Origin: Taishania sp036758285
GTDB lineage: Bacteria > Bacteroidota > Bacteroidia > Flavobacteriales_D > Crocinitomicaceae
NCBI GenBank assembly: GCA_036758285.1
Contig: DAIOWV010000005.1
Location: 11,251 to 75,250, forward strand
Direction of reading: 5' to 3'
DNA: 64,000 nucleotides
Below are positions 53,072 to 62,248 of this stretch, in pieces. Both the position numbers and the translations under genes were made by a program. The notes under the pieces are model-generated. The model searched no databases. It had not been told where the DNA came from and was given only the letters and a program-made list of their open reading frames with translations. Positions within the stretch are counted from its first letter, which is position 1; every line of letters begins with the position of its first letter.

Positions 53072-53716
53072 TTAGACTATTATTCCTCTTTTTAATTCAT
53101 TTGATTTAGTAACTACACCTTTAATTAATAAAAATTGTGCTGTAACATAAGTAATCATTACCAAAAGTTCTGTTTCCAAATACACTTTAATAAATAAATT
53201 AAAAGACAAAATTGAATCTGAAATAACAAACAATAAAGCTCCTAAAATCAACCATTTATTTTTTGAACAAAAACCGTAATATAACATCATAGAAATAATA
53301 ATTGCATAGATTATAACAGGGATTTTCATTTCATTTAAATGAGGGAATAAAAAACAAAGAAAGCTGACTAAATAGACAAGAATGAAAACAATCAGAATAG
53401 GCTTATTGACAATTTTATAGTTATAAAACGTGATAATATACAATACATGGGCTATTAAAAAACTTCCCAAACCGAAAATAAACCCCCAATCGAAAAGTAA
53501 AAAAAGATCTCCGAAAAAGCTAAAAACCAAACCGATGACAAACACTTTTTCTAGCGTCAAATCATTCTTTGAGCACAACTGCAAATAGTAAACAATTAAC
53601 AAAGGAAGTAAAAAAGGTTTCGTAAATAGTCTGTAATTTGATTCATTACCTTGTGAAATAAAGTATAAATCAACTACAAAAAAAACACTCAATATTAACA
53701 GTAAAACTCTCCCCAT
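53072..53716 (-). CDS. Lysoplasmalogenase (YhhN/TMEM86 family)
   Basis: A 214-residue membrane protein with about eight hydrophobic helices. YhhN features are present: TKPFLLPLLIVYYL in the second helix, VFSFFGDLFLLFD and FGLGSFLIAHVLYIITFY in the middle, and GALLFVISDSILSFNLF near the end. Members hydrolyse the vinyl-ether bond of lysoplasmalogen in the membrane. It is a single gene divergent from the M1 peptidase across 115 bases. Confidence 0.85.
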   Translation of the reverse strand: MGRVLLLILSVFFVVDLYFISQGNESNYRLFTKPFLLPLLIVYYLQLCSKNDLTLEKVFVIGLVFSFFGDLFLLFDWGFIFGLGSFLIAHVLYIITFYNYKIVNKPILIVFILVYLVSFLCFLFPHLNEMKIPVIIYAIIISMMLYYGFCSKNKWLILGALLFVISDSILSFNLFIKVYLETELLVMITYVTAQFLLIKGVVTKSNELKRGIIV

Positions 53717-53861
53717 AATTGAAATTGTAATTTTTAATTAAGTAAAAATAAACTATTTAGATCATTCATTTTTTAACGTATATCAAAAATGAACCATTTA
53801 TCACAATTTTAATATACCTTTTTATAAAATTGTGCATTTTTGCCAAGTAATTTATTTTGAA

Positions 53862-56489
53862 ATGAAAAAATCATACATTGTAATTATTGCTTTAGCCTTA
53901 GCTGCATGTGGCACAAGCAAAAAAGAAACTACTGCTTCTACAACAGGAAACTATTCTGAACAAGATGCTCAAAAATTAGCTGAAATTATAAAAGAAGATG
54001 AAAAGAAACCTGTTGTTCCAACAGAAAGAGCAATTTTTCATGCTTCAGAAACAATCTTAACCAATTTAATAGATACGCGTTTGGATGTAAGAGTAGACTG
54101 GGATAAGGCATATTTATATGGTAAGGCAACAATAACTGCTAAACCACATTTTTATCCTTCAGATAGTTTAATTCTTGACGCTAAAGGAATGACAATTAAT
54201 TCTGTAAGTCTAGCAGCAGGCGAAAGTTTAGTTTATACTTACAAAGATGATTTTCTAAAAATTAAACTGAATAAAACGTATACACGAAAAGAACAATATA
54301 CCATCGTTATAGATTATGTTGCTAAACCGAATGAACGAAAAACAGGTGGTAGTGCTGCAATTACTTCAGATAAAGGATTGTACTTCATAAACAATGATGG
54401 TTCTGATCCAAACAAAATGCCCCAAATATGGACGCAAGGAGAAACCGAAGCAAGTTCTGTTTGGTTTCCAACAATTGATGCTCCAAATTCAAAAACAACA
54501 CAAGAGGTTTTTATTACTGTTGATGATAAATATGTTACTCTTTCAAACGGAAAGTTTGTTGGAAGTAAGAAAAATAAAGATGGCACTAGAACAGACAATT
54601 GGAAACAAGATTTACCTCACGCTCCCTATTTATTTATGATGGGAATTGGTGAATTTAAAGTGGTAAAAGATTCATATACTTCAAAAGGTGGTAAAACGAT
54701 TGATGTACATTATTATGTAGAACCTGAATGGGAAAAATACGCTAAAAACATTTTCGGTAATACACCTGAAATGATAAAGCACTTTTCTGAGCTTTTAGGA
54801 GTTGAATACCCTTGGGATAAATACCATCAAATTGTTGTTAGAGATTATGTTTCTGGAGCAATGGAAAATACTGGAGCTGTTGTTTTTGGTGATTTTGTTT
54901 ATAAAACAGATCGTGAATTATTGGATGAAAACAGCGAGTCAATTATTGCTCATGAATTATTTCATCACTGGTTTGGTGATTTAGTTACATGTGAATCTTG
55001 GTCTAATTTACCTTTAAATGAGGCGTTTGCAAACTATTCCCAATATTTATGGGATGAATATAAATATGGTAAAGATGAAGCAGATTTTAATGCAAGTTCT
55101 GAAGCAAATGGCTATTTACAACAAGCTCAAATGCAAGGTTACCACGACTTAATTTGGTATGATTATGATGAAAAAGAACAAATGTTTGATGGTCACTCAT
55201 ACAATAAAGGTGGGCGTATTCTACACATGTTGAGAAATTATGTTGGTGATGAAGCGTTCTTTCTTTCTTTAAATAAATATTTAACAGACAACAAATTTAA
55301 AGCTGCTGAGTATCATCATTTAAGATTAGCTTTTGAAGAGGTAACTGGCGAAGATTTAAATTGGTTTTTCCAACAGTGGTTTACATCTTCTGGGCATCCT
55401 GTTTTGGATATTTCACAAAGAATGGAAGGCAATGAAGTTGTCGTTTCGATTGCACAAAAACAAAACTTAGTTCAATTTCCAATTTTCAAATTACCAATGC
55501 AAATAGCAGTTGTAGATTCAATAGGTAAACAAGTTTACAATGTTACAGTTGATAAAATTGAAAATGAATTTCGTTTTCCTTTACGTGGTCAATTAAAAAC
55601 AGTAATTCCTGATTATCAGGAAACATTATTAGCTGTTATTAATGAGAAAAAAGATCTTTCACAATTTGTTGAACAATATTATCATTCAACGAATTGGAGG
55701 ACTCGCAACAGAGCAATGAATTTAGGAATTAAAAAATTCGATGAAGCAACTCAAAAGTTGATTTTAGATGGTTTAAAAGATCCTTTTTATGCAATAAGGA
55801 GTATTTCGATTGAAAAAGCTGTTCGATTGAAAGATGCACATAAAGAACTTGCAATTTCATTAATAAAAGAAATGGCTGAAAAAGACCCAAAATCTTCGGT
55901 TAGAGTTTCTGCTTTGGCGTTCTTAGATAAAATGGGGGTTGCAAATGCAGAATCTATTTTCATCAATGCACTAAAAGATTCTTCTTATGCTGTGGTATCT
56001 ACAGGTTTGAAATTTTTAAGTAAAAACAATCCAACTTTAGCAATGGAAAAAGCTCAAAGTTTAGAGAACGAAAAATCAACAAGTATGATCGTTGGGATTG
56101 CTGGATTATATGCTGAAAATGGAGATGCGTCAAAATTTGATTTCTTCCAAAAGAATCTAACAAATGGAACAATGTCTGGATTTGATGAATTAGGTTTAGT
56201 GAATTTATTTTCAAGCTATTTGTCAGCTCAAGATAATGATTTAATAGTTAGATCGTTTGATACGTACAAACACATTGAGAAAAATGGAGGAATGTATACC
56301 AAAATGTTTTTTTCTCAGAACATTGATTTTATGTTGAAACAAATCAATGGAAGGTTATCTGCAGAAAAAGCAGCTTTGGTTGAATATGAAAAATCAAAAA
56401 ATAACGCAGGAATAACAAAAACAGAAAAGAATATTAAACAACTTGAAGAATTGAATAAAAACTTCACAAGTTTAATCTCTGAAAAATAA
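53862..56489 (+). CDS. M1-family zinc aminopeptidase, lipoprotein
   Basis: An 875-residue metalloprotease, anchored by lipid (signal KKSYIVIIALALAACG, lipobox LAAC). The M1 catalytic region has the exopeptidase motif SGAMENTGAVVF and the zinc site HELFHHWFGD (His364, Glu365, His368) followed by NEAFANY with Glu387, the usual 19 residues after the second His. The C-terminal about 300 residues are helical with HEAT-like pairs (IRSISIEKAVRLKDAHKELA). Such Bacteroidota enzymes degrade peptides in the periplasm or at the surface. The start is the ATG at 53862; a GTG ten codons earlier would precede the signal peptide with an unusual extension. A bidirectional hairpin follows the stop. Confidence 0.92.
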   Translation: MKKSYIVIIALALAACGTSKKETTASTTGNYSEQDAQKLAEIIKEDEKKPVVPTERAIFHASETILTNLIDTRLDVRVDWDKAYLYGKATITAKPHFYPSDSLILDAKGMTINSVSLAAGESLVYTYKDDFLKIKLNKTYTRKEQYTIVIDYVAKPNERKTGGSAAITSDKGLYFINNDGSDPNKMPQIWTQGETEASSVWFPTIDAPNSKTTQEVFITVDDKYVTLSNGKFVGSKKNKDGTRTDNWKQDLPHAPYLFMMGIGEFKVVKDSYTSKGGKTIDVHYYVEPEWEKYAKNIFGNTPEMIKHFSELLGVEYPWDKYHQIVVRDYVSGAMENTGAVVFGDFVYKTDRELLDENSESIIAHELFHHWFGDLVTCESWSNLPLNEAFANYSQYLWDEYKYGKDEADFNASSEANGYLQQAQMQGYHDLIWYDYDEKEQMFDGHSYNKGGRILHMLRNYVGDEAFFLSLNKYLTDNKFKAAEYHHLRLAFEEVTGEDLNWFFQQWFTSSGHPVLDISQRMEGNEVVVSIAQKQNLVQFPIFKLPMQIAVVDSIGKQVYNVTVDKIENEFRFPLRGQLKTVIPDYQETLLAVINEKKDLSQFVEQYYHSTNWRTRNRAMNLGIKKFDEATQKLILDGLKDPFYAIRSISIEKAVRLKDAHKELAISLIKEMAEKDPKSSVRVSALAFLDKMGVANAESIFINALKDSSYAVVSTGLKFLSKNNPTLAMEKAQSLENEKSTSMIVGIAGLYAENGDASKFDFFQKNLTNGTMSGFDELGLVNLFSSYLSAQDNDLIVRSFDTYKHIEKNGGMYTKMFFSQNIDFMLKQINGRLSAEKAALVEYEKSKNNAGITKTEKNIKQLEELNKNFTSLISEK

Positions 56490-56496
56490 TCATTTT

Positions 56497-56530
56497 AAAG
56501 CCGTATCAATTTAATGTTAGATACGGCTTT
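56497..56530. terminator. Bidirectional terminator overlapping the end of the HhH gene
   Basis: AAAGCCGTATC (56497-56507) pairs perfectly over 11 bp with GATACGGCTTT (56520-56530) around a 12-base loop, followed on the plus strand by ACTTTTT. On the minus strand the right arm codes the last residues of the HhH protein (KPYLTLN), so this gene's end and the hairpin are shared. Confidence 0.75.
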
Positions 56531-57360
56531 ACTTTTTCCAACCATTCTTTATCTATCAACTCAGATTCTAAAAGTTGTTCGAAATGTGAATATTTTTGAT
56601 GTTTTGAACGCATTTTAACAATCGAATTTGCTATTTTCCATTTAATATATGGATGTTTTGCAAGTTCTTCTGCTGTACAAATATTAATGTTTAATTGTTT
56701 AACATTTGAAGCATTTAATAGCAGTTGTAAATTTATTTTATTTAGCTTTTCTTCATCAAACTTCCACAATTCCAATAATTGCTTTTTTGAAATATAACCT
56801 CCTAGTTTTTCTCTATACTCAACAATCTGCTTTGCATAAAAGTCACCAATCCCTGGTAATTTCTCTAATTCTTCAATCGTAGCAAAATTTAAATCTAAAA
56901 CGATTGGCTCCTTCTTATCTTCACTTTTTCTTTCTGATATCCATTCTTTTTGTTGAGGGTAAAACGTTGAGTCTTTTATTAATTGAAAAAGTTCATCGTC
57001 AATTACAAAAATCTGTTGCAATTGCTCATTGTTTTTTATACTTCTCTTGGAAAATTTTAGTATTACATTGGCTTGTTTTTCAGATAATCCCAATTTTACC
57101 CAATCAGCCAATTGGTAATCATTCGGATTAAATTTTTGTTTTGGAACGTGATAACGACTTTTCCTTTTATTTGACGCTTCTTTTCTAAATGATTTTTCTT
57201 CAATGGCTTCAACCCCTTGATTGAGTTCTTCAACACTCACAATTAATGGTTTTTGTGGAATAATCCAACCATAAGCACGTGGAAACATAGTAATAATCGT
57301 CAAAACAATTATCAATACAATAATTCCTCTTTTATTTCTTTTTGAAATCTTTTTCAGCAA
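56506..57360 (-). CDS. Helix-hairpin-helix (ComEA-like) protein
   Basis: A 284-residue protein with an N-terminal membrane helix (about 12-30, GIIVLIIVLTIITMFP). Three HhH-type units follow: QLADWVKLGLSEKQANVIL (about 82-100), DLNFATIEELEKLPGIGDFY (about 153-172) and INICTAEELAKHPYIKWKI (about 222-240). The second has the GIG hairpin that contacts DNA backbone phosphates. Comparable proteins bind DNA non-specifically, and the ComEA group does so in the periplasm during DNA uptake. Last gene of a four-gene minus-strand operon. The role in DNA uptake is only a family-based guess. Confidence 0.8.
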   Translation of the reverse strand: MLKKISKRNKRGIIVLIIVLTIITMFPRAYGWIIPQKPLIVSVEELNQGVEAIEEKSFRKEASNKRKSRYHVPKQKFNPNDYQLADWVKLGLSEKQANVILKFSKRSIKNNEQLQQIFVIDDELFQLIKDSTFYPQQKEWISERKSEDKKEPIVLDLNFATIEELEKLPGIGDFYAKQIVEYREKLGGYISKKQLLELWKFDEEKLNKINLQLLLNASNVKQLNINICTAEELAKHPYIKWKIANSIVKMRSKHQKYSHFEQLLESELIDKEWLEKVKPYLTLN

Positions 57361-57375
57361 AGTACAATCAGTAGT

Positions 57376-58257
57376 TTAAAACAAATTTAATGTTTCTTCA
57401 ATAGTTTTAGGCTGATAGTTTAATTTATTTTTTGCTTTCGTTAAGTTAAACCCTGTTCTAGGTGGTCTTTTTGCTGGCTGATTCAATGTTGAGCTCTTTA
57501 TTTTATGTAAATTATCGGTTGAATAATCATAAAACTGTGCAACTTTTTCTACAATTTCATAAATTGAGAAAGTTTGGGGGCCACTTAAATGATAAACACC
57601 CTTTTCATTTAATTCACAGATTCGTAGACATCCCCAAGCTAAATCATCTGCCCAGGTTGGAGCTCTAAATTGATCGTCTACAACATTCATCAAATCTCCT
57701 TTAGGTAATGCGTCTTTGGCCCATAAGAAAATGTTTGTTCTTGATAAATTATTACCCTTTCCATACACAATAATTGTCCTGACTATTGAATAATTATCGT
57801 TTCCATTTCCTAGTAAAAGTTTTTCTGCATCAACTTTTGATTGAGCATAAACACTCAAAGGGCCAACCTCATCCTCTTCCGAATAATTGCCTTTTTCGCC
57901 ATCAAAAACAAAATCAGTAGAAAGAAATTGAAAATGTGCATTCACAGAAAAAGTAGCCTCAATAACATTTTTTGTACCTTCAACATTTACCAATTGACAT
58001 TTTTCTGGTTCCAATTCACATGTGTCAACATTTGTAATTGCAGCGGTATGAATAACATGGGTTGGTGAAAATTCACGAATTACAGTTTGAACTTCATTTT
58101 TATTACAAATATCCATTGATCTATAAAACAAATCTGGGCAATCTGTATCTCTCTTTTCAGCGTTAGAAGTTGCTAAAAATGTAATGTTCTTTTTCAATAA
58201 TTGTTGAACAATTTTTTGTCCCAACAGTCCATTTGAACCTGTAATGAGTACTCTCAT
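57376..58257 (-). CDS. dTDP-4-dehydrorhamnose reductase-like (RfbD family) SDR protein
   Basis: A 293-residue extended short-chain dehydrogenase. The N-terminal Rossmann motif is GSNGLLGQKIVQQL (about 7-20), and the catalytic pair is YAQSKVDAEKLL (Tyr and Lys of YxxxK). STDFVFDGEKGNYSEEDE and APTWADDLA match RfbD-like sugar-nucleotide reductases, which reduce dTDP-4-keto-sugars in dTDP-rhamnose synthesis. No other rfb genes are near, so the exact substrate is uncertain; the RmlD_sub_bind family also includes methionine adenosyltransferase beta-like proteins. It lies in one operon, 15 bases before the HhH gene. Confidence 0.8.
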   Translation of the reverse strand: MRVLITGSNGLLGQKIVQQLLKKNITFLATSNAEKRDTDCPDLFYRSMDICNKNEVQTVIREFSPTHVIHTAAITNVDTCELEPEKCQLVNVEGTKNVIEATFSVNAHFQFLSTDFVFDGEKGNYSEEDEVGPLSVYAQSKVDAEKLLLGNGNDNYSIVRTIIVYGKGNNLSRTNIFLWAKDALPKGDLMNVVDDQFRAPTWADDLAWGCLRICELNEKGVYHLSGPQTFSIYEIVEKVAQFYDYSTDNLHKIKSSTLNQPAKRPPRTGFNLTKAKNKLNYQPKTIEETLNLF

Positions 58258-58282
58258 CTAATAATTTTTTGAAAATTGAAAG

Positions 58283-58522
58283 TTATAAATCCCAAATTGA
58301 AGTTTTTGGTTTTTCACGTTGTAATTTGAAATAATGTTTATGCTCAAGAATCCAAGCCATTATTAAATAAATAATAAGAGGTGAACCAAAAGTAAAAAAA
58401 GAAGCATAGACAAAACCCACTCGCACTCTATCAGTTTGAATTCCCAACTTACGAGCCCACCATTCACAAACTCCAAAAGATCGCATCTCAAAGAAAAATG
58501 TCAATTTTTTAATCCAACGCAT
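58283..58522 (-). CDS. Small PspC-domain membrane protein
   Basis: A 79-residue protein with a PspC domain: FGVCEWWARKLGIQTDRVRV, then a hydrophobic helix (about 38-60, FVYASFFTFGSPLIIYLIMA) and a basic tail. PspC is part of the phage-shock membrane-stress response in enterobacteria, but stand-alone short PspC proteins in Bacteroidota have no known role. The canonical VCxGxAxxxG is partly altered here (FGVCEWWARKLG). It lies in an operon between the DUF2851 gene (18 bases) and the SDR gene (25 bases). Confidence 0.8.
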   Translation of the reverse strand: MRWIKKLTFFFEMRSFGVCEWWARKLGIQTDRVRVGFVYASFFTFGSPLIIYLIMAWILEHKHYFKLQREKPKTSIWDL

Positions 58523-58540
58523 AACGGGTTTTTAACAAAG

Positions 58541-59734
58541 TTAAGCATTATTTAATAGTTTCACTCCAACTTGACAATTCAGACACTTTTTATTTAAACA
58601 ATATTCATTATACAATTCTATTAATGCCTGACTATCAAATGAATTAGATGGAGTTGCACCAATAGATTTCCATTTTTTAAGAATGGTATTTTCTTCTGAT
58701 GGAATTGTTTCAAGAAAAGAAATCACAAAGCTAAACAGTTCTTCATTTTCATTTTTTATGGCTTTATACCAATAAAAGGGTAGTAACGTATTGACAAATA
58801 AATGATTCATCAAACTATCTGAAATTTTCACATCTGTAGAATTGTTTAATTTTTCAATTAACTGTTTGATGTAATTATACGCTTCTTGAGGCGATTTATA
58901 TTCTGAAAGTATTTCAAAATCACAATTCATTACAAAATCAGTGAACTGTAGAATACGAATTTCTGGAAAAGCCGTTGGTCTCAATCCTTTTCTTTTCCAT
59001 ATCGAGGGAGAGATCCTACCTATTGATTTATTATTGTTACTTACTTCGTTTTCCTCCAAAGGAAATAAACCACTCGTTCTTAATATTAATTTCTTTTGAA
59101 CTGTTTTGTCCAATTTTTTTAAAATTGAAATAGGTAACTGATTCGTTAATAATTCAAAAGGTAGTGCATTGACTTTCATGCCAAACGAAATGGCAAATAA
59201 TCTATAAATACTATTGTATAAATCTTCATCATTCGTTTGATTTGAAAAAAATAAAGCTTTTCTGTCAAATCTGTTGATTACTACTTGATGCATCATCATT
59301 TTTAAATAAACGGGGTCGACATTTTGCAATAATTCATCACATGGTATTGATTTTACTGCATTTGATAGCCTTAACCAGTTTTTATAATGATTATCGTCAA
59401 TAAAATGCTTTAATTCAAGTGTTAATAGTTGCCTTCCATTAATATAAACCTCTTTGTCGTGTTCATAAACAACATGTAAGATAACGTTGTTATACGCATT
59501 GTCAGAATGATGTTTGTGTTTATACCAATCAGAACTTTTGATATGTATTTCAATCTGGCCAACCCATTGTATACCATCATGTAAAATTCTACTATTAAAA
59601 AAATCAGGTCCGGATTCAGTTGCGTTATGAATTCCATTTTTTAAAATCACTAATTCTTTATTGTCAGTAGATTTAAATTGATGAAAAGGTAATCGTTTTA
59701 ATTTCCAAAGGAAATGAATATACGCTTCAGTCAT
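58541..59734 (-). CDS. DUF2851 family protein
   Basis: A 397-residue soluble protein of the DUF2851 family, widespread in Bacteroidota and of unknown function. The N-terminal half has the conserved FLWKLKRLPFHQF, GPDFFNSRILHDG, GQIEIHIKSSDWYKH and NVILHVVYEHDKEV, a pattern that some see as nuclease-like (acidic and Lys residues in GPDF...GxIEIHxKSSDW). The C-terminal part is helical, and ends with NKKCLNCQVGVKLL, a CxxC pair. First gene of the operon with PspC, SDR and HhH genes. I do not assign an activity. Confidence 0.88.
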   Translation of the reverse strand: MTEAYIHFLWKLKRLPFHQFKSTDNKELVILKNGIHNATESGPDFFNSRILHDGIQWVGQIEIHIKSSDWYKHKHHSDNAYNNVILHVVYEHDKEVYINGRQLLTLELKHFIDDNHYKNWLRLSNAVKSIPCDELLQNVDPVYLKMMMHQVVINRFDRKALFFSNQTNDEDLYNSIYRLFAISFGMKVNALPFELLTNQLPISILKKLDKTVQKKLILRTSGLFPLEENEVSNNNKSIGRISPSIWKRKGLRPTAFPEIRILQFTDFVMNCDFEILSEYKSPQEAYNYIKQLIEKLNNSTDVKISDSLMNHLFVNTLLPFYWYKAIKNENEELFSFVISFLETIPSEENTILKKWKSIGATPSNSFDSQALIELYNEYCLNKKCLNCQVGVKLLNNA

Positions 59735-59832
59735 TGTGTTAAAAGATAGGTTTCTATGAAGTTATCAAAAAAGCTGTTTAAAAACAAATTTTTATGCGAA
59801 ATTTGAAAAGCATTAAATAAATTTTCTGTTGT

Positions 59833-60378
59833 ATGGAATTAATCAATGAATTGGTAAAAAGTAGGCCTTATCTTGCTATCCGAAAAGTTGATAATTATCA
59901 GATTCTGAAAAGCAAAGAAAAAAGTAAAAGATCTATTGAACTTTTAGAAGTTAGGAATACTATTCAATCTCTTGGCTTTGATCCTGTTGTTTCTTACAAA
60001 GAAAGTGGACAACCAATTTTAGAAAATCATCCTGAACTATTTATTTCAATATCTCATTCCAAAGGTTGGTTTGCCGTTTACATTTCTGACAAACCAATTG
60101 GTATTGATATTGAAGTTAAAAATCAAAGATTATCAGATGGTTCTTCTTATTTTTTAAATGAAAAAGAAAATCAATTTCAACATAAAGTTGATGATTTAGA
60201 GGTGATTTGGGGTGTAAAAGAAGCTTTTTACAAACTAAAAGAAGGAAAAATATTTGATTTAAAAAATGACGTAACTACCATTGACATTCAACAAAAACAT
60301 GTTGTAATTGAATACCAAAACAAGCATTTTGTCTTTGAATTTGTTAGAGAAAATGGCGTTACAATTGTTTTAAATTAA
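59833..60378 (+). CDS. 4'-phosphopantetheinyl transferase superfamily protein
   Basis: A 181-residue Sfp/AcpT-like enzyme that loads phosphopantetheine from CoA onto carrier proteins. The superfamily motifs are present: ISISHSKGWFAVYIS (about 75-89), IGIDIEVKNQR with the metal-binding Asp and Glu, and VIWGVKEAFYKLKEGK. The N-terminal segment is shorter than in Sfp. The carrier protein target is not in this window. Its stop codon overlaps the original end of gldE, on the opposite strand, by a few bases. Confidence 0.88.
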   Translation: MELINELVKSRPYLAIRKVDNYQILKSKEKSKRSIELLEVRNTIQSLGFDPVVSYKESGQPILENHPELFISISHSKGWFAVYISDKPIGIDIEVKNQRLSDGSSYFLNEKENQFQHKVDDLEVIWGVKEAFYKLKEGKIFDLKNDVTTIDIQQKHVVIEYQNKHFVFEFVRENGVTIVLN

Positions 60379-61693
60379 CTCAAAACAATTGCTTTAACAG
60401 ATTTAATTTTCTTCTTATCTGCCGAAACAACTATTAATTTTATATTGCCACAAACAATAAACTCATTTACTTTTAATATTCGACCTTGCGTTTGAACAAT
60501 AAACCCTCCGATTGATTCAGCATCTTCTTTTACCTCTTCGAATTCACTACCATCGATGTTTAATCATGCAAAGATGTTCGAGCTTCAAAAATAAATGATG
60601 ATGCATCTAACTGTGTGTAAGGAATTTCATCGTCGTCATATTCGTCAATAATATCCCCAACAATTTCTTCAATTACATCTTCTAAAGTAACTATTCCGCA
60701 AGATCCACCATATTCATCAATAACGATTGCCAAGTGAGCTTTCTTTGTTTGAAAATCTTTTAATAATTCATCTATTTTTTTGTTTTCAGGAACAAAAAAT
60801 GGTTCTCTCACAATTGTTTTCCAATCAAAATTCCCTACTTCAGTTAAATATGGTAATAAGTCTTTCACAAAAACAACACCTACAACCTCATCAAAAGTAT
60901 CCCTGTAAACAGGTAATCTCGAATAACCTGCCTCAATTACCACTTTCATTACTTCATTGAGCGTAAATTTTTCATCAACTGCTACAACATCAATTCTTGG
61001 CGACATGATTTGTTTCACATCAGTATTTCCAAACTTGATAACCTCTTGTAACATTGAATACTCACCAGCACTTTCCGAAGCACTTTCTGATAAAGTTAAA
61101 ACTGTTTGAAGTGCATCTTTTGATAATTTTACCCCTCTTCGTTTTGCCCTTCTTTCTAAAACACTTGAGCTTTTAGCTAACGGTTTTATCAAAAATGAAA
61201 AAGGAGGTACAATTTGAAATATATAAATAGGCAACGCCATAAACTTTGCATATGCCGCTTTGTTTCTAAATGCAACGGTTTTAGGGTAAGATTCTCCAAC
61301 AAAGATTAGAAACAACGTAATCAATATGATGTTGATGAATACAATAAATACATTGTTTAAATTCAACATTAATAACAGTTTAGACAACAAAATACTTGTT
61401 ATCAAAACAAATGTGACATTTAAAAAGTTTTTGGCTATTAAAATTGTGGCTAATAAATCCTTTGGTTTATCGAGTAGCTTTTCAGCTGTTTTTGCACCTC
61501 TAGCATTATCCTTTTTTAATTGATTTTTTTCAGATTGACTTATAGAAAAAAATGCAACTTCTGCTCCAGCAAATAAAGCTGATGCTGCCAATAGTAGTAA
61601 AATTATTACAACTAAAAGCAAATCATTGTATTCAAACACAATGTTTGCCGTGTTGACCAGGGGGTCGGGGGAAGGTTCTGAGGGTAAAGCCAT
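60375..61693 (-). pseudogene. gldE: Gliding motility-associated protein GldE, C-terminus shifted out of frame
   Basis: A membrane protein with an N-terminal DUF21 domain of about four helices (about 20-170), a pair of CBS domains (about 210-330: VVAVDEKFTLNEVMKVVIEA, VVGVVFVKDLLPYLTEV) and the start of the CorC/HlyC domain. The intact frame ends at 60560 after FEARTSLHD (377 residues). The expected rest, NIDGSEFEEVKEDAESIGGF onward to VKAIVLS, is fully open in the next frame and ends at 60375. Family members have about five residues between the D and the N, so a deletion of about 13 bases is more likely than a single-base slip. Together with ssb (6-base gap) and mutY it forms a conserved Bacteroidota cluster; gldD, often next, is absent. 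Confidence 0.8.
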
Positions 61694-61699
61694 ATTGTA

Positions 61700-62170
61700 T
61701 TAAAATGGTAAATCGTCTATGTCGTCTTGTGAATATGTATTTTGAGAATGTGTTAGCTGTTCAATTGGTGATGGGGCTACCGGTGCGCCTTGAGAAGAGA
61801 AATTAGGTTCATTATTTTGTTGAATTGTCGTTTCTGCCCTTGAAAGCATTGTCAGATTATCTGCTAATACTTCAGTCGTGTATCTCGTATTACCATCTTT
61901 ATCTGTCCAAGATCTTGTTTTTAATTTCCCTTCAACATATAGTTTGGAGCCTTTTCTAACATACTTTTCTACTACTTCAGCAAGACCTCTCCAAACCACA
62001 ATGTTGTGCCAGTCTGTAATGTCTCTTCTTTCTCCAGTATTTCTATCTGTGAATGTTTCTGTTGTCGCCATTGAAAAATTTGCAACGACACCTCCATTTT
62101 CCAATCTTCTTACTTCTGGGTCTTTACCAAGATTTCCAATTAAAATTACTTTGTTTACACTTCCTGCCAC
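61700..62170 (-). CDS. ssb: Single-stranded DNA-binding protein
   Basis: A 156-residue SSB. The OB fold covers about 1-110: NKVILIGNLGKDPEVRRL, ITDWHNIVVWRGLAEVVEKY and KLYVEGKLKTRSWTDKDGN. A Gln/Asn/Ser-rich linker leads to the acidic tip DDIDDLPF, which recruits repair and replication proteins. The start is GTG at 62170; no ATG fits. An exact promoter box lies 46 bases upstream. gldE begins 6 bases after its stop codon. Confidence 0.95.
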   Translation of the reverse strand: MAGSVNKVILIGNLGKDPEVRRLENGGVVANFSMATTETFTDRNTGERRDITDWHNIVVWRGLAEVVEKYVRKGSKLYVEGKLKTRSWTDKDGNTRYTTEVLADNLTMLSRAETTIQQNNEPNFSSQGAPVAPSPIEQLTHSQNTYSQDDIDDLPF

Positions 62171-62216
62171 TTTGTGAAATTTATAAATGATAAAATCTAT
62201 TTGATTTGAATCAAAA

Positions 62217-62224
62217 CAAATATA
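62217..62224 (-). promoter_or_regulatory. -7 promoter element of ssb-gldE
   Basis: Minus strand TATATTTG, an exact TAnnTTTG, in the 78-base gap between mutY and ssb. Confidence 0.5.
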
Positions 62225-62248
62225 ACAGATTTTTTGATATTAAAAAAC

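Noticed and set aside
53832..53861. GTG start ten codons upstream in the M1 peptidase gene
   Set aside because: It would place an odd polar and aromatic stretch before a textbook lipoprotein signal; the ATG at 53862 begins the signal directly.
60540..60580. Programmed frameshift in gldE
   Set aside because: There is no slippery heptamer before the stop, and homologues appear to need about five more residues at the junction, which slippage would not supply.
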